NCBI GenBank assembly: GCA_965229615.1
Contig: OZ245890.1
Coordinates: forward strand, 868,001-932,000
Direction: 5' to 3'
Source: G965229615 sp965229615
GTDB taxonomy: Bacteria; Pseudomonadota; Alphaproteobacteria; Rickettsiales; Midichloriaceae
Length of the DNA: 64,000 nt
Shown piece by piece: positions 10,622 through 18,300 of the stretch. A model generated the notes under the pieces. That model was given only the letters and a program-made list of their open reading frames with translations, ran no database searches and was not told the origin of the DNA. Every line of letters begins with the position of its first letter. The stretch's first letter is position 1. Position numbers and translations under genes: made by a program.

Positions 10622-11563
10622 ATGCCAAAACAAAAAACAGCCGTAGCAAAACTACGAGAAACCATTTCAAAGACATATACAGATAACGTACCACAATGGG
10701 CCGATAGAATAGTATCACTTATACCAGCAGCTGGAATATTAGGATATGCATACTATAATCATGGTGAGACTTTTGATGGGAAAAAATATGACATATCATC
10801 AGTCAATGGGAAAGGAATAGGCATCCCATTAGGACTAGGTATTTATGCAGCATCACAAGTTGGAATTAGCTTTGCAGAACAGTATACAGATTCAATTGCT
10901 AACCCCACTGTGCAGAAAACAATCAAGTTTTTCACAGGATTACTTGATGCAGTGAATGATGCATTTGTCATATCACCTGCTCTGAATATGCTACCTGCAG
11001 GAGGTATCAATAGCACATTTGCAATAAATATGTTGCCAAATTATTTCAAGGGTATTGAAGCTGATATTAGAAGTGTTATTAAGGGTGAGGGCTTGGATGG
11101 ATATTATGCTGGCAACATCTTCCCTTCTGCAGCAGCAGGAGCACTGAAAAATATAGTTTTACAAGCAGGTATTGAAAAATCTGATGTGAAAGGAAAAATA
11201 GGTGCAGAAGCTAGCTCTATCACAACAGCGATAGCAAAGCAGTTTGTATATAATATCAGTTTTATGGCAATGACTGGAAAAACCTTTGCAAAAGGTGAAT
11301 ATGTTTCCGACATGTTCAAATCAGTTGCAATGTCACATGTTTATAGTGCTAACCTTGGTTTTAAAAACTGCTCTTTGGACAATAAAATAGTTGGTGTTGA
11401 TGACAATTCTGTTTTCAATGGCCTCACAACTGCAGTGGTAATTGAAAGTGGAGCGTATATCCTTACACAAGTTTGTAAACTTATGGAAAGCGAAGAAACT
11501 GTTGATGCTATGGAAACTGCACTTGAACCAACAGCATTGCAAACAGCAGACATGTTTGAATAA
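10622..11563 (+). CDS. Unrecognised protein with several hydrophobic segments
   Basis: 313 residues that I cannot place in a family. The protein starts with a basic stretch (MPKQKTAVAKLRE) and has hydrophobic or glycine-rich stretches at roughly 30-46, 60-80, 105-135 and near 270-285, so it may be membrane associated, though none is a classical long transmembrane helix. No signal peptide is evident. The 213 bases upstream hold a small hairpin (GTAGT/ACTAC near 10475) and an A+T-rich promoter-like region. It lies before two more unrecognised proteins and the GTA-type genes. Codon use and composition look like the neighbours. Confidence 0.6.
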   Translation: MPKQKTAVAKLRETISKTYTDNVPQWADRIVSLIPAAGILGYAYYNHGETFDGKKYDISSVNGKGIGIPLGLGIYAASQVGISFAEQYTDSIANPTVQKTIKFFTGLLDAVNDAFVISPALNMLPAGGINSTFAINMLPNYFKGIEADIRSVIKGEGLDGYYAGNIFPSAAAGALKNIVLQAGIEKSDVKGKIGAEASSITTAIAKQFVYNISFMAMTGKTFAKGEYVSDMFKSVAMSHVYSANLGFKNCSLDNKIVGVDDNSVFNGLTTAVVIESGAYILTQVCKLMESEETVDAMETALEPTALQTADMFE

Positions 11564-11653
11564 GCCAATCGCATTATTGCACATTTGCTGACATTTTTCA
11601 CAGCATGTGTGATGTGTACCATCACAAGAATCAATATATATACTCATATTATA

Positions 11654-11681
11654 TTGACTAGTATTTTTTTTGCTTTATCAT
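11654..11681 (+). promoter_or_regulatory. Sigma70-type promoter for the gene at 11720
   Basis: A -35 element TTGACT (11654-11659) and a -10 element TATCAT (11676-11681) are separated by 16 bases that include a T-run. Both match the sigma70 consensus at 5 of 6 positions. Predicted transcription would start near 11688, making the upstream in-frame ATG at 11687 practically leaderless and supporting translation from 11720. Confidence 0.5.
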
Positions 11682-11719
11682 CCAAGATGGGAACAAAAAA
11701 AATAGGAGGGGGGTATAAT

Positions 11720-12463
11720 ATGAAAGAGATTGCGCAAGCAGCTGCTCGGAAAATCATGGAGACGCATAGTAATGATGTTGCTGCTGCTACAAGAGAGATA
11801 ATGGGTAGATCTTATGATGCTAATGGTGGTTTGGCATCTGAAACTTTGAAACGCAGATTTAAAGTTTCTGCCGATCCAACAATGCTCTTAAATATAGATG
11901 ACTTAAAACACTTTGATACAAATGAGCGCGCCGAAGTAGCAAAGGCTTTAGTCCAACCGCTACAACAGTTAACTGATTTTACAATACAAAGACTCGGGCT
12001 CACGGTGCAGGAAAATACAAATAACATGACATTTGATATACTGCAGCACAAGGCACAGAAAACCGAGAGGAAATTACAACATAAAACGAAAGAAACAATT
12101 AAATATAATGAAGTGCTGGAAGCTGTAGCAAAGATCATTGAACAACAGCTTGAAAAAAAAGCAGCACAAGAAAAAGAGAGTCAAACAATCACAACAAGAG
12201 CTAGTAGTCCATCAACGGTTGCAACAACACATGATATCACTAGTGTGAATGAAAGAGCAGCACAAGCACAAACAACGACTAAAAACACATTAGATCCGAA
12301 ACATGTCACTGTTGGCAAGCATACAGCTAATGCAGTCAAAAATGAAACTACAGTGCATCAAAGCATCAGTGTAGCTGACAGAATAAAACAATTTGAAAAA
12401 CCAAAACCATCACATGAAGAGAAAATAAAAAGCCATGTGAAGGGTGTGGTGAAAACGCTGTAA
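11720..12463 (+). CDS. Unrecognised hydrophilic coiled-coil protein
   Basis: About 247 residues from the ATG at 11720, chosen because an exceptionally strong G-rich Shine-Dalgarno run (AGGAGGGGGG, 11704-11713) lies just upstream; the frame stays open further 5' to 11585. No family is recognised. The N-terminal third looks globular. Residues about 110-160 are rich in Lys, Gln and Glu and look coiled-coil, followed by a Thr/Ala/Gln-rich disordered tail. The end carries the segment SVADRIKQFEKPKPSHEEK. No signal peptide or membrane segment is visible. A soluble, partly disordered protein of this type could be an effector or a phage-related scaffold, but the sequence alone does not decide. It converges on the gene at 12482. 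Confidence 0.6.
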   Translation: MKEIAQAAARKIMETHSNDVAAATREIMGRSYDANGGLASETLKRRFKVSADPTMLLNIDDLKHFDTNERAEVAKALVQPLQQLTDFTIQRLGLTVQENTNNMTFDILQHKAQKTERKLQHKTKETIKYNEVLEAVAKIIEQQLEKKAAQEKESQTITTRASSPSTVATTHDITSVNERAAQAQTTTKNTLDPKHVTVGKHTANAVKNETTVHQSISVADRIKQFEKPKPSHEEKIKSHVKGVVKTL

Positions 12464-12481
12464 CAAACACAAAATTGGGTT

Positions 12482-13240
12482 TTATTTTCCTAAAGTCCAT
12501 CCCTTCGCTTGCTCCTGGGATTTCCCATTAGGCATGTTTTTGAAATTATCAGCAACAGACGCTGAGATATCATTCACCTTCTCACCACCTTTCATCCATG
12601 AAAGATTAAGATTTTGTTGTTGGTCTCTTTCACGTATTGATTTAACTACTTCATCTAATATGCCATATTCATCTCCTAAGCTTCTCATCATTCTCTTATC
12701 AACTTGTTTTTCTCTTGTCTGCTCAACTTCTTCTTTTTTCTCAGCTGCCTTTTCCTTATGTAGTTCTTGTGCAATCATCACTTGAGCATTTATTATTGAC
12801 TGATTTATAGATTTGACAACATTGCTAACCTTTGTATTATCTCTAATTGCTTGATCACGTTCATGTGGTTCCAAATGTGCTTCTGCAGCCTGCATAAGAT
12901 GGTATTCTGCAGCATTTGATGGTCCTTCTTTGATAAGATCACCAAAGCCCTTGTTCATATCCAGAAGCTCAACATTTTTACCGAGTTCACGCATTGGATG
13001 CAATCCATGTTCAATACCTGCTGCAATTTCAGCTAATTTATCATACTGTTGTGAATTTATTGTACTATCAGTTTTTGGTTTCGCATCACCATCTTCAGCA
13101 TCTGAAGATTGCACATTTGACTGATGCATACTTCGCATACCAACTACGAAAACATCATTGAAAAGCTCTGGATTGTCATGACACCATTTCCTAAATTCAT
13201 TGATTGCCTTTGCAAATGCTGCTTGTATGTTTGTACTCAT
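12482..13240 (-). CDS. Unrecognised hydrophilic protein downstream of GTA genes
   Basis: 252 residues, strongly charged, with no membrane segment or signal peptide. The N-terminal half includes a helical start (MSTNIQAAFAKAINEFRKW) and an Asp/Gln-rich stretch near 45-60; residues 150-190 form a Lys/Glu-rich probable coiled coil (KEKAAEKKEEVEQTREKQVDK cut here into its charged pattern). It lies 64 bases downstream of the DUF2163 gene on the same strand and may be the last gene of that transcript, so a phage-particle role is possible by position only. No family was recognised. Confidence 0.6.
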   Translation of the reverse strand: MSTNIQAAFAKAINEFRKWCHDNPELFNDVFVVGMRSMHQSNVQSSDAEDGDAKPKTDSTINSQQYDKLAEIAAGIEHGLHPMRELGKNVELLDMNKGFGDLIKEGPSNAAEYHLMQAAEAHLEPHERDQAIRDNTKVSNVVKSINQSIINAQVMIAQELHKEKAAEKKEEVEQTREKQVDKRMMRSLGDEYGILDEVVKSIRERDQQQNLNLSWMKGGEKVNDISASVADNFKNMPNGKSQEQAKGWTLGK

Positions 13241-13304
13241 ATGTGATTTTCATGAAATATGTGATATCTACTACATTTGAATTCTAACACATCATACAGT
13301 GGAG

Positions 13305-14195
13305 TCAAAGTGAAATATTATACTTCCTGCACTTGTGATGTTCAATACTATCAATATATGGCTCTCCTCTGAAATTCTTTGCGTTATCGAAGATACTACA
13401 GCATACATTAAAGGTTTTATCACAAGCGAGCAATATACCTATTATTGCACCAATATTAATGCCTTGTTGGGCCTGTCGCAAAATTGTTACATTTGAATTG
13501 GCATACTTTAGGATTGGGATTATGGCGGTTGATGCACCTGGTGATTCTGCCACAACACTACCTGATTCAATAATTTTGTGTAAATCTATATTATTTAAAT
13601 GTGCAATTGCTTCAGGCATTACAGCTGCAGTCAAATCTATCGTAAATGTCACAGCATCCTTTATCTCTGTGACTAAAATATTTGATATCATATACTTTGT
13701 TTTGTCCATTCTACATTTCACATCTCCAAACGTTGCTCTGCATGTTTTAGAATACCTATTTTCAATTCTATTGCTAAGGTATTGTTTGATACTCCTAACC
13801 TCTATACAACATTTGGCTCCTTCAATTTCAACTCTGCCTATAAAACCACTCTTTAAGTTCACAACGCTGTTATGATTCATATCAATAATATTATCACACT
13901 TAAGTGTAAATATATTGACCTTCGCATTATCATATGCTCCAGACATTATACTTGTCCTTGTGAAATCACCACCTAAAGCGACCTTAACTGATATGTAGTT
14001 AACTAAAAGCGATGTATTGTTTTCTACTGCTCCCATCGCTATGCTTTTGTTGCAAAAATATACTTCTCCATCTAGAAATACATCATAGTCATTATTTGTC
14101 ATACAAATTATCTTGCCATCACCTCTCACAATTTTAATGAATATACTGTTTAGGATGATAGGTATTGTACTGTCATGAGCACTGTATTGTAGCAT
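13305..14195 (-). CDS. DUF2163 phage/GTA baseplate-type protein (GTA gp13-like)
   Basis: 296 residues. The region around residue 140-160 (SKTCRATFGDVKC) matches the conserved C-x-x-x-FGD-x-x-C element of the DUF2163/BR0599 family, whose best known member is the gp13 tail-tip protein of the Rhodobacter gene transfer agent. The N-terminal half has the expected beta-rich arrangement. It follows the DUF2460 gene by 71 bases on the same strand, which is the gp12-gp13 order of alphaproteobacterial GTAs. No capsid, portal or tape-measure gene is in the window, so this is a scattered part of a GTA, as seen in Rickettsiales, or a prophage remnant. Confidence 0.85.
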   Translation of the reverse strand: MLQYSAHDSTIPIILNSIFIKIVRGDGKIICMTNNDYDVFLDGEVYFCNKSIAMGAVENNTSLLVNYISVKVALGGDFTRTSIMSGAYDNAKVNIFTLKCDNIIDMNHNSVVNLKSGFIGRVEIEGAKCCIEVRSIKQYLSNRIENRYSKTCRATFGDVKCRMDKTKYMISNILVTEIKDAVTFTIDLTAAVMPEAIAHLNNIDLHKIIESGSVVAESPGASTAIIPILKYANSNVTILRQAQQGINIGAIIGILLACDKTFNVCCSIFDNAKNFRGEPYIDSIEHHKCRKYNISL

Positions 14196-14266
14196 GTTTA
14201 GTAGGGGGGAATGATATGTTTATGTTATAGTTTGCAGGGTATTGTAACTTGATGTGCAACAAATGG

Positions 14267-14905
14267 CTAGATCTTGACTTCTATTAATGATATGTCAGGG
14301 AATGAAAAAAATCCTGGGCTCTCAATTGTGGTCGGTATGTAATCCGTTTCAAATCTTACAAGCACATCAAATTCAAAACTTACTGATATCTGCACATTTT
14401 TCTCAGGCGCTGTTTTAAAGGCTATGTTGCCCGTATTATAATCAATATCGAATTGATTGCTATCAGCTGTATTACCATTCAAGTAGATTCCTACCGTATT
14501 GCGCACTGGCTTATGGATTATTCTTTTTTCTATTACCTCACCATCCAACATATAATGTTTTATTAATTGAAAGTTCTGTTTTATACCATCACCAATACCT
14601 ATATTCTCATTTATTCCTCTAAAATCACTCCAATCCTTATATCTGAAGGCCTTATATCTACCATTACATCCACGAAAAAAAGCTATTAGATTCTGCATTT
14701 GAATATTATTTTTAATACCATTAATGATATTAAAACGCATTCTAGATGTGTTCCATTTGTTGCTACGATGCTCATAGCCACTTGTTGTCATAACAACCTC
14801 TGTATTGTACTCAGGCCCTCCTGATGAACCATATGATATGTCCACAGGAAAGCGTTTATCATAAAAGTCAATGCTTTGATGATTGCTATATGTTGCTTTT
14901 TGCAT
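14267..14905 (-). CDS. DUF2460 phage/GTA tail protein (GTA gp12-like)
   Basis: 212 residues, the usual length of DUF2460. The N-terminal signature FPVDISYGSSGGPEYNTEV (about 19-37) followed by SGYEHRSNKWNTSRMR is characteristic of the family, equivalent to gp12 of the Rhodobacter GTA tail. The remainder shows the FRGCNGRYKAFRYKDWSDF segment typical of the family. The gene sits 62 bases after fabH and 71 before the DUF2163 gene, all on the minus strand, suggesting one leftward transcript with the terminase. Confidence 0.9.
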   Translation of the reverse strand: MQKATYSNHQSIDFYDKRFPVDISYGSSGGPEYNTEVVMTTSGYEHRSNKWNTSRMRFNIINGIKNNIQMQNLIAFFRGCNGRYKAFRYKDWSDFRGINENIGIGDGIKQNFQLIKHYMLDGEVIEKRIIHKPVRNTVGIYLNGNTADSNQFDIDYNTGNIAFKTAPEKNVQISVSFEFDVLVRFETDYIPTTIESPGFFSFPDISLIEVKI

Positions 14906-14967
14906 ACCTTAAGAGTTTTTTGAATTTGAGAAGAAATGAAAATCTGCGATATGATCGCCATATAATA

Positions 14968-16020
14968 TTACCAATACAAAAGTCCACTACCAAATGTCAT
15001 ACCAGCACCAGCTGCAGTTAATAATAATAGATCACCATGTTGCACCTTTTTACCATTCTTATCACCAAACCTTACATATTTATCAAGTGTTATTGGTATT
15101 GTTGCTGCAACAGGATTTGCACACTCAGCAATCGATGTCATCACTATATCGTTTGGTACTGACAGTCTTTCTGCAACAGCATTAATAATCCTGATGTTTG
15201 CCTGATGTGGTAACACCCAGTTCACATCTTTAACTGCAATACTGTTACGCTCAAGTATTTCCTGACTCATCCTCGCCATCTGCTCAACAGCATTTTTGAA
15301 TACTACCTTACCATTCATAAATACACCTGTATCAACATTATCCTGCTGTTCATCTGTTATAAAACGTGTGATGTTTTGCATGTTTTTTCGATCATGATAC
15401 CTTGTTGCATACAGTGATGATTTAAGTCTTGGGTCTGAAAAAAGTTTTATATCGATGATATCACTCTTTTGTATATCATCCTCATATGCTTCTAAAATCA
15501 CAGCTCCAGCACCATCACCGAACAGAATACATGTCGATCTATCATTCCAATCAAGTATACGAGATGTAACATCAGCTCCTATAACAGCTATTCTTCTAAC
15601 TGGATTAATTTTACCATATGTTGATATATTCTCAGAGCAAAGAATTTTTTCAGCAATATATAATCCATATAAAAATCCGCCACAGACTGCTTGTACATCA
15701 AAAGCAAATCCATGATACATGCCAATGTTTTGTTGTACCTGTATTGCAGTAGCAGGCCATATCAAATCAGGTGTTGATGTTGCAAGTATTATTGCATCTA
15801 TTTTATCAACCCCAGCTGTCATAATGGCATTCTGTAAAGCTGCTGTTGCTAGATCAGCTGTTGATTGATTTGATGCTGCAATGTGTCTTTGCAGAATTCC
15901 TGTCCTTTCATATATCCATTCATTACTAGTGTCTAATATGGCACTGAGATCATTATTTGTCACTATATTATGTGGTAGGTATGATCCAGTGCCAATAATC
16001 CTAATTTTTGTCTTTTGCAT
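14968..16020 (-). CDS. fabH: 3-oxoacyl-ACP synthase III FabH
   Basis: Condensing enzyme that starts fatty acid synthesis by joining acetyl-CoA and malonyl-ACP. The catalytic triad is intact: Cys113 (VQAVCGGF), His272 (LPHQANIR) and Asn302 (in CANPVAA, where the usual NTSAA reads NPVAA). It is 350 residues, some 25 longer than the norm because of an extra segment around 182-230. The start is only 6 bases after the terminase stop, so the two are very likely cotranscribed; fabH more often follows plsX. This essential gene thus sits inside a phage-type gene group, which may explain why the group is kept transcribed. Confidence 0.95.
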   Translation of the reverse strand: MQKTKIRIIGTGSYLPHNIVTNNDLSAILDTSNEWIYERTGILQRHIAASNQSTADLATAALQNAIMTAGVDKIDAIILATSTPDLIWPATAIQVQQNIGMYHGFAFDVQAVCGGFLYGLYIAEKILCSENISTYGKINPVRRIAVIGADVTSRILDWNDRSTCILFGDGAGAVILEAYEDDIQKSDIIDIKLFSDPRLKSSLYATRYHDRKNMQNITRFITDEQQDNVDTGVFMNGKVVFKNAVEQMARMSQEILERNSIAVKDVNWVLPHQANIRIINAVAERLSVPNDIVMTSIAECANPVAATIPITLDKYVRFGDKNGKKVQHGDLLLLTAAGAGMTFGSGLLYW

Positions 16021-16026
16021 TGTTTT

Positions 16027-18153
16027 TTATATATTTCTTATTCTGAAAACATCGTTATTCAGTCTGAGCATTTTAATTTCGTTCTGCTGGGACCAAGATA
16101 AGAACTGAGATGTACTATCAACCTGATCATCATACTCTACATTTGGGAAATGCAGTATTTCTTCTGTAAATGCATTCTTCCAACTTGCGCTCTTTGGTAA
16201 CACTACGAGTTGTCTTTCGAAAACAGGTGATACTAGGGTAAAACGTGTGACCTTATCATATTGTGGTCTGATTGGAAACACTGCAATTACAGTACTGAGA
16301 TGCTGTATCTCTTGCAATATCTGTTGTCCAGCAGCACAATCTTCTATTAGAATTGCACTTGGTTGAAATATTGCTGCCATTGCCATCACAATAACCCTTA
16401 GTTCAGGATAATCAAGTTTTTCTCTCATGACATGTATCAAGTGATATTTACCATCCTTTACACCCCATGATGTGCACACACTATAATCATTGTTATCACC
16501 AGATTTTATAGCACAATCCCAACTCTGGTATATATATTCAAAATTCTTAACATGTAGTGATATGTTATCTCTTAGTTTGTTTATAGCACAATCTCTAGCA
16601 TCACCTATTTTGCACCTCTTGAGAAACTCAATACTAGGCAATTCAACACCTTTATTTTCAGAATATATCAACCACCCCTCTTTAATGATAGTATGTTGCG
16701 ATAGAGTTGGTTCCTGTTGGTATTGTATATTAAAAGTTGTTGTCCCCACCTCACGTTTAATTGTGCTAAAATCAAGATTGATACCACATGCTACATTTTT
16801 TTGTACCTCCTTATGGAAACACACCTTTTTTCTCTTATGTTGTTTGTGCAAGACAATATCCTTTGCATAGGATAATGATTTTTCAGTATAGTGATGCTGT
16901 ATACTCTGCATCGCAATAACCTGCATTATACCAGTTGCACTTATTCTACTGTTAATATCATCAAATATAATATTGTGCATCACGCTGCTGATAGCACTAC
17001 AATATTTCCTCAGGACTTCATCTGTCAAACTGTCATCATTGAATAGCATTTCTTGCTCATGCACCACTTTGAGTTCTTGTGTGCAAGTAAACATAAACAA
17101 AACTTCATAACTCACACTCACAATGGCATTAGTTGTATTATATGCTGTATCATTGTCCCAACAATATAATTTGAATGGGCTACTGATTGCATGATTAACT
17201 TCATCATCATTTGCACTGTATACCATCTTCTCAGCATAAACCCCTTCCTTTACATCAACTCCATCATATATGATTTCAGCATTATCATATAGCTGCTCTC
17301 CAGCAAGTCTATTGTATGAAAACTCACCAAATGATATATGTTGATTTTTTGTAGCAATTGCTGATACCTTCAGATGATGCCAATTGTTATCATGATCATT
17401 TTTCAATAGCATACCAGTTAGATCGTCAACATGTAGCCTCTGCATAACCAAAACAATCTTACCATTCACACAGTCATTCAATCTTGATAAAAGACACTGT
17501 CTAAACCATTCATACGCTTTATTCCGTTTTCTTCTACTAAATGTATCAACAGCAGAACATGGATCATCTATAATTATTATGTCAGCCCCCTCACCAGTTA
17601 GCGTTCCACCAGTCGAAGTAGCAAATCTAAAACCATGCTCAGTGGTAACAAATTTGCTTTTCATATTCATTCCCCTTGCTATTCTTGTCTCAGGAAACAT
17701 TTCCTTATACCAATCGCTTTGCATCACAAGACGGCAATCTACAGCATGTTTTTCACTCAAGCTTTGGCTGTAACTAACAGTAATAATTCTAGTTGATGGA
17801 TCTTTACCCAACAACCATGCAGGCCAAGCAACATTGATACATACTGATTTTAGTGATCTTGGAGGCAGATTGACTATCAATCGTTTCATACCACCATTCT
17901 CCACTGCTTTCAGATATTCAATCAGCAAATCAAGATGCCAATTGCTAATCATTTTTTTAGTTGGGTGAAGCGTTGCAAAAACCATTTTTAGAAACTCCTT
18001 CATATTATATTGTGTTACTAGCGCCTTATCTTTCCTACGATCATCATAGTGAGAATTATTACTATTTTGATAGTATATGCTATGAACATTATTACGTGTG
18101 ACATTATTCTTTTCATATGAACCATTTGAAATTAGATGTTGATTTTTATACAT
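16027..18153 (-). CDS. Large terminase subunit (GTA/prophage type) with an inserted segment
   Basis: DNA-packaging motor. The ATPase part has a Walker A variant PPRSLKS (97-103), common in alphaproteobacterial terminases, a Walker B with DD at 196-197 and the motif QRLHVDDLTG. The C-terminal RNase H-like nuclease has an acidic SWD segment (YQSWDCAIKSGDNNDYS), IEDCAAG and DDQVDS. At 708 residues it is far longer than the usual 450-500: about 165 residues (approximately 292-458) separate the ATPase end from the DFSTIKREVG..YQQEP linker, and this insert matches nothing I know. The first 50 residues are polar and may not be translated; a start at Met51 is possible. Upstream lies the RND pump on the same strand. 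Confidence 0.88.
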   Translation of the reverse strand: MYKNQHLISNGSYEKNNVTRNNVHSIYYQNSNNSHYDDRRKDKALVTQYNMKEFLKMVFATLHPTKKMISNWHLDLLIEYLKAVENGGMKRLIVNLPPRSLKSVCINVAWPAWLLGKDPSTRIITVSYSQSLSEKHAVDCRLVMQSDWYKEMFPETRIARGMNMKSKFVTTEHGFRFATSTGGTLTGEGADIIIIDDPCSAVDTFSRRKRNKAYEWFRQCLLSRLNDCVNGKIVLVMQRLHVDDLTGMLLKNDHDNNWHHLKVSAIATKNQHISFGEFSYNRLAGEQLYDNAEIIYDGVDVKEGVYAEKMVYSANDDEVNHAISSPFKLYCWDNDTAYNTTNAIVSVSYEVLFMFTCTQELKVVHEQEMLFNDDSLTDEVLRKYCSAISSVMHNIIFDDINSRISATGIMQVIAMQSIQHHYTEKSLSYAKDIVLHKQHKRKKVCFHKEVQKNVACGINLDFSTIKREVGTTTFNIQYQQEPTLSQHTIIKEGWLIYSENKGVELPSIEFLKRCKIGDARDCAINKLRDNISLHVKNFEYIYQSWDCAIKSGDNNDYSVCTSWGVKDGKYHLIHVMREKLDYPELRVIVMAMAAIFQPSAILIEDCAAGQQILQEIQHLSTVIAVFPIRPQYDKVTRFTLVSPVFERQLVVLPKSASWKNAFTEEILHFPNVEYDDQVDSTSQFLSWSQQNEIKMLRLNNDVFRIRNI

Positions 18154-18227
18154 TTTTTAGATGTGAATATTGTGAATATCTGACGCTACAGACAAATTGT
18201 ATTGGAATCTTTGGGAGAATGCAGAAC

Positions 18228-18261
18228 AACTAGATCATATAATTAATTGTATGATTTAGTT
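18228..18261. terminator. Imperfect A+T-rich inverted repeat between RND gene and terminase
   Basis: A 34-base near-palindrome with arms AACTAGATCATA and TATGATTTAGTT (two mismatched pairs) around an ATTAATT centre. It lies 40 bases after the RND stop on the minus strand and before the terminase start. There is no T-run on either side, so it may be a weak terminator or a protein-binding site. Confidence 0.35.
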
Positions 18262-18300
18262 GCGATACACGGAAGTACATATAAAACTTTCTAGAATAAA

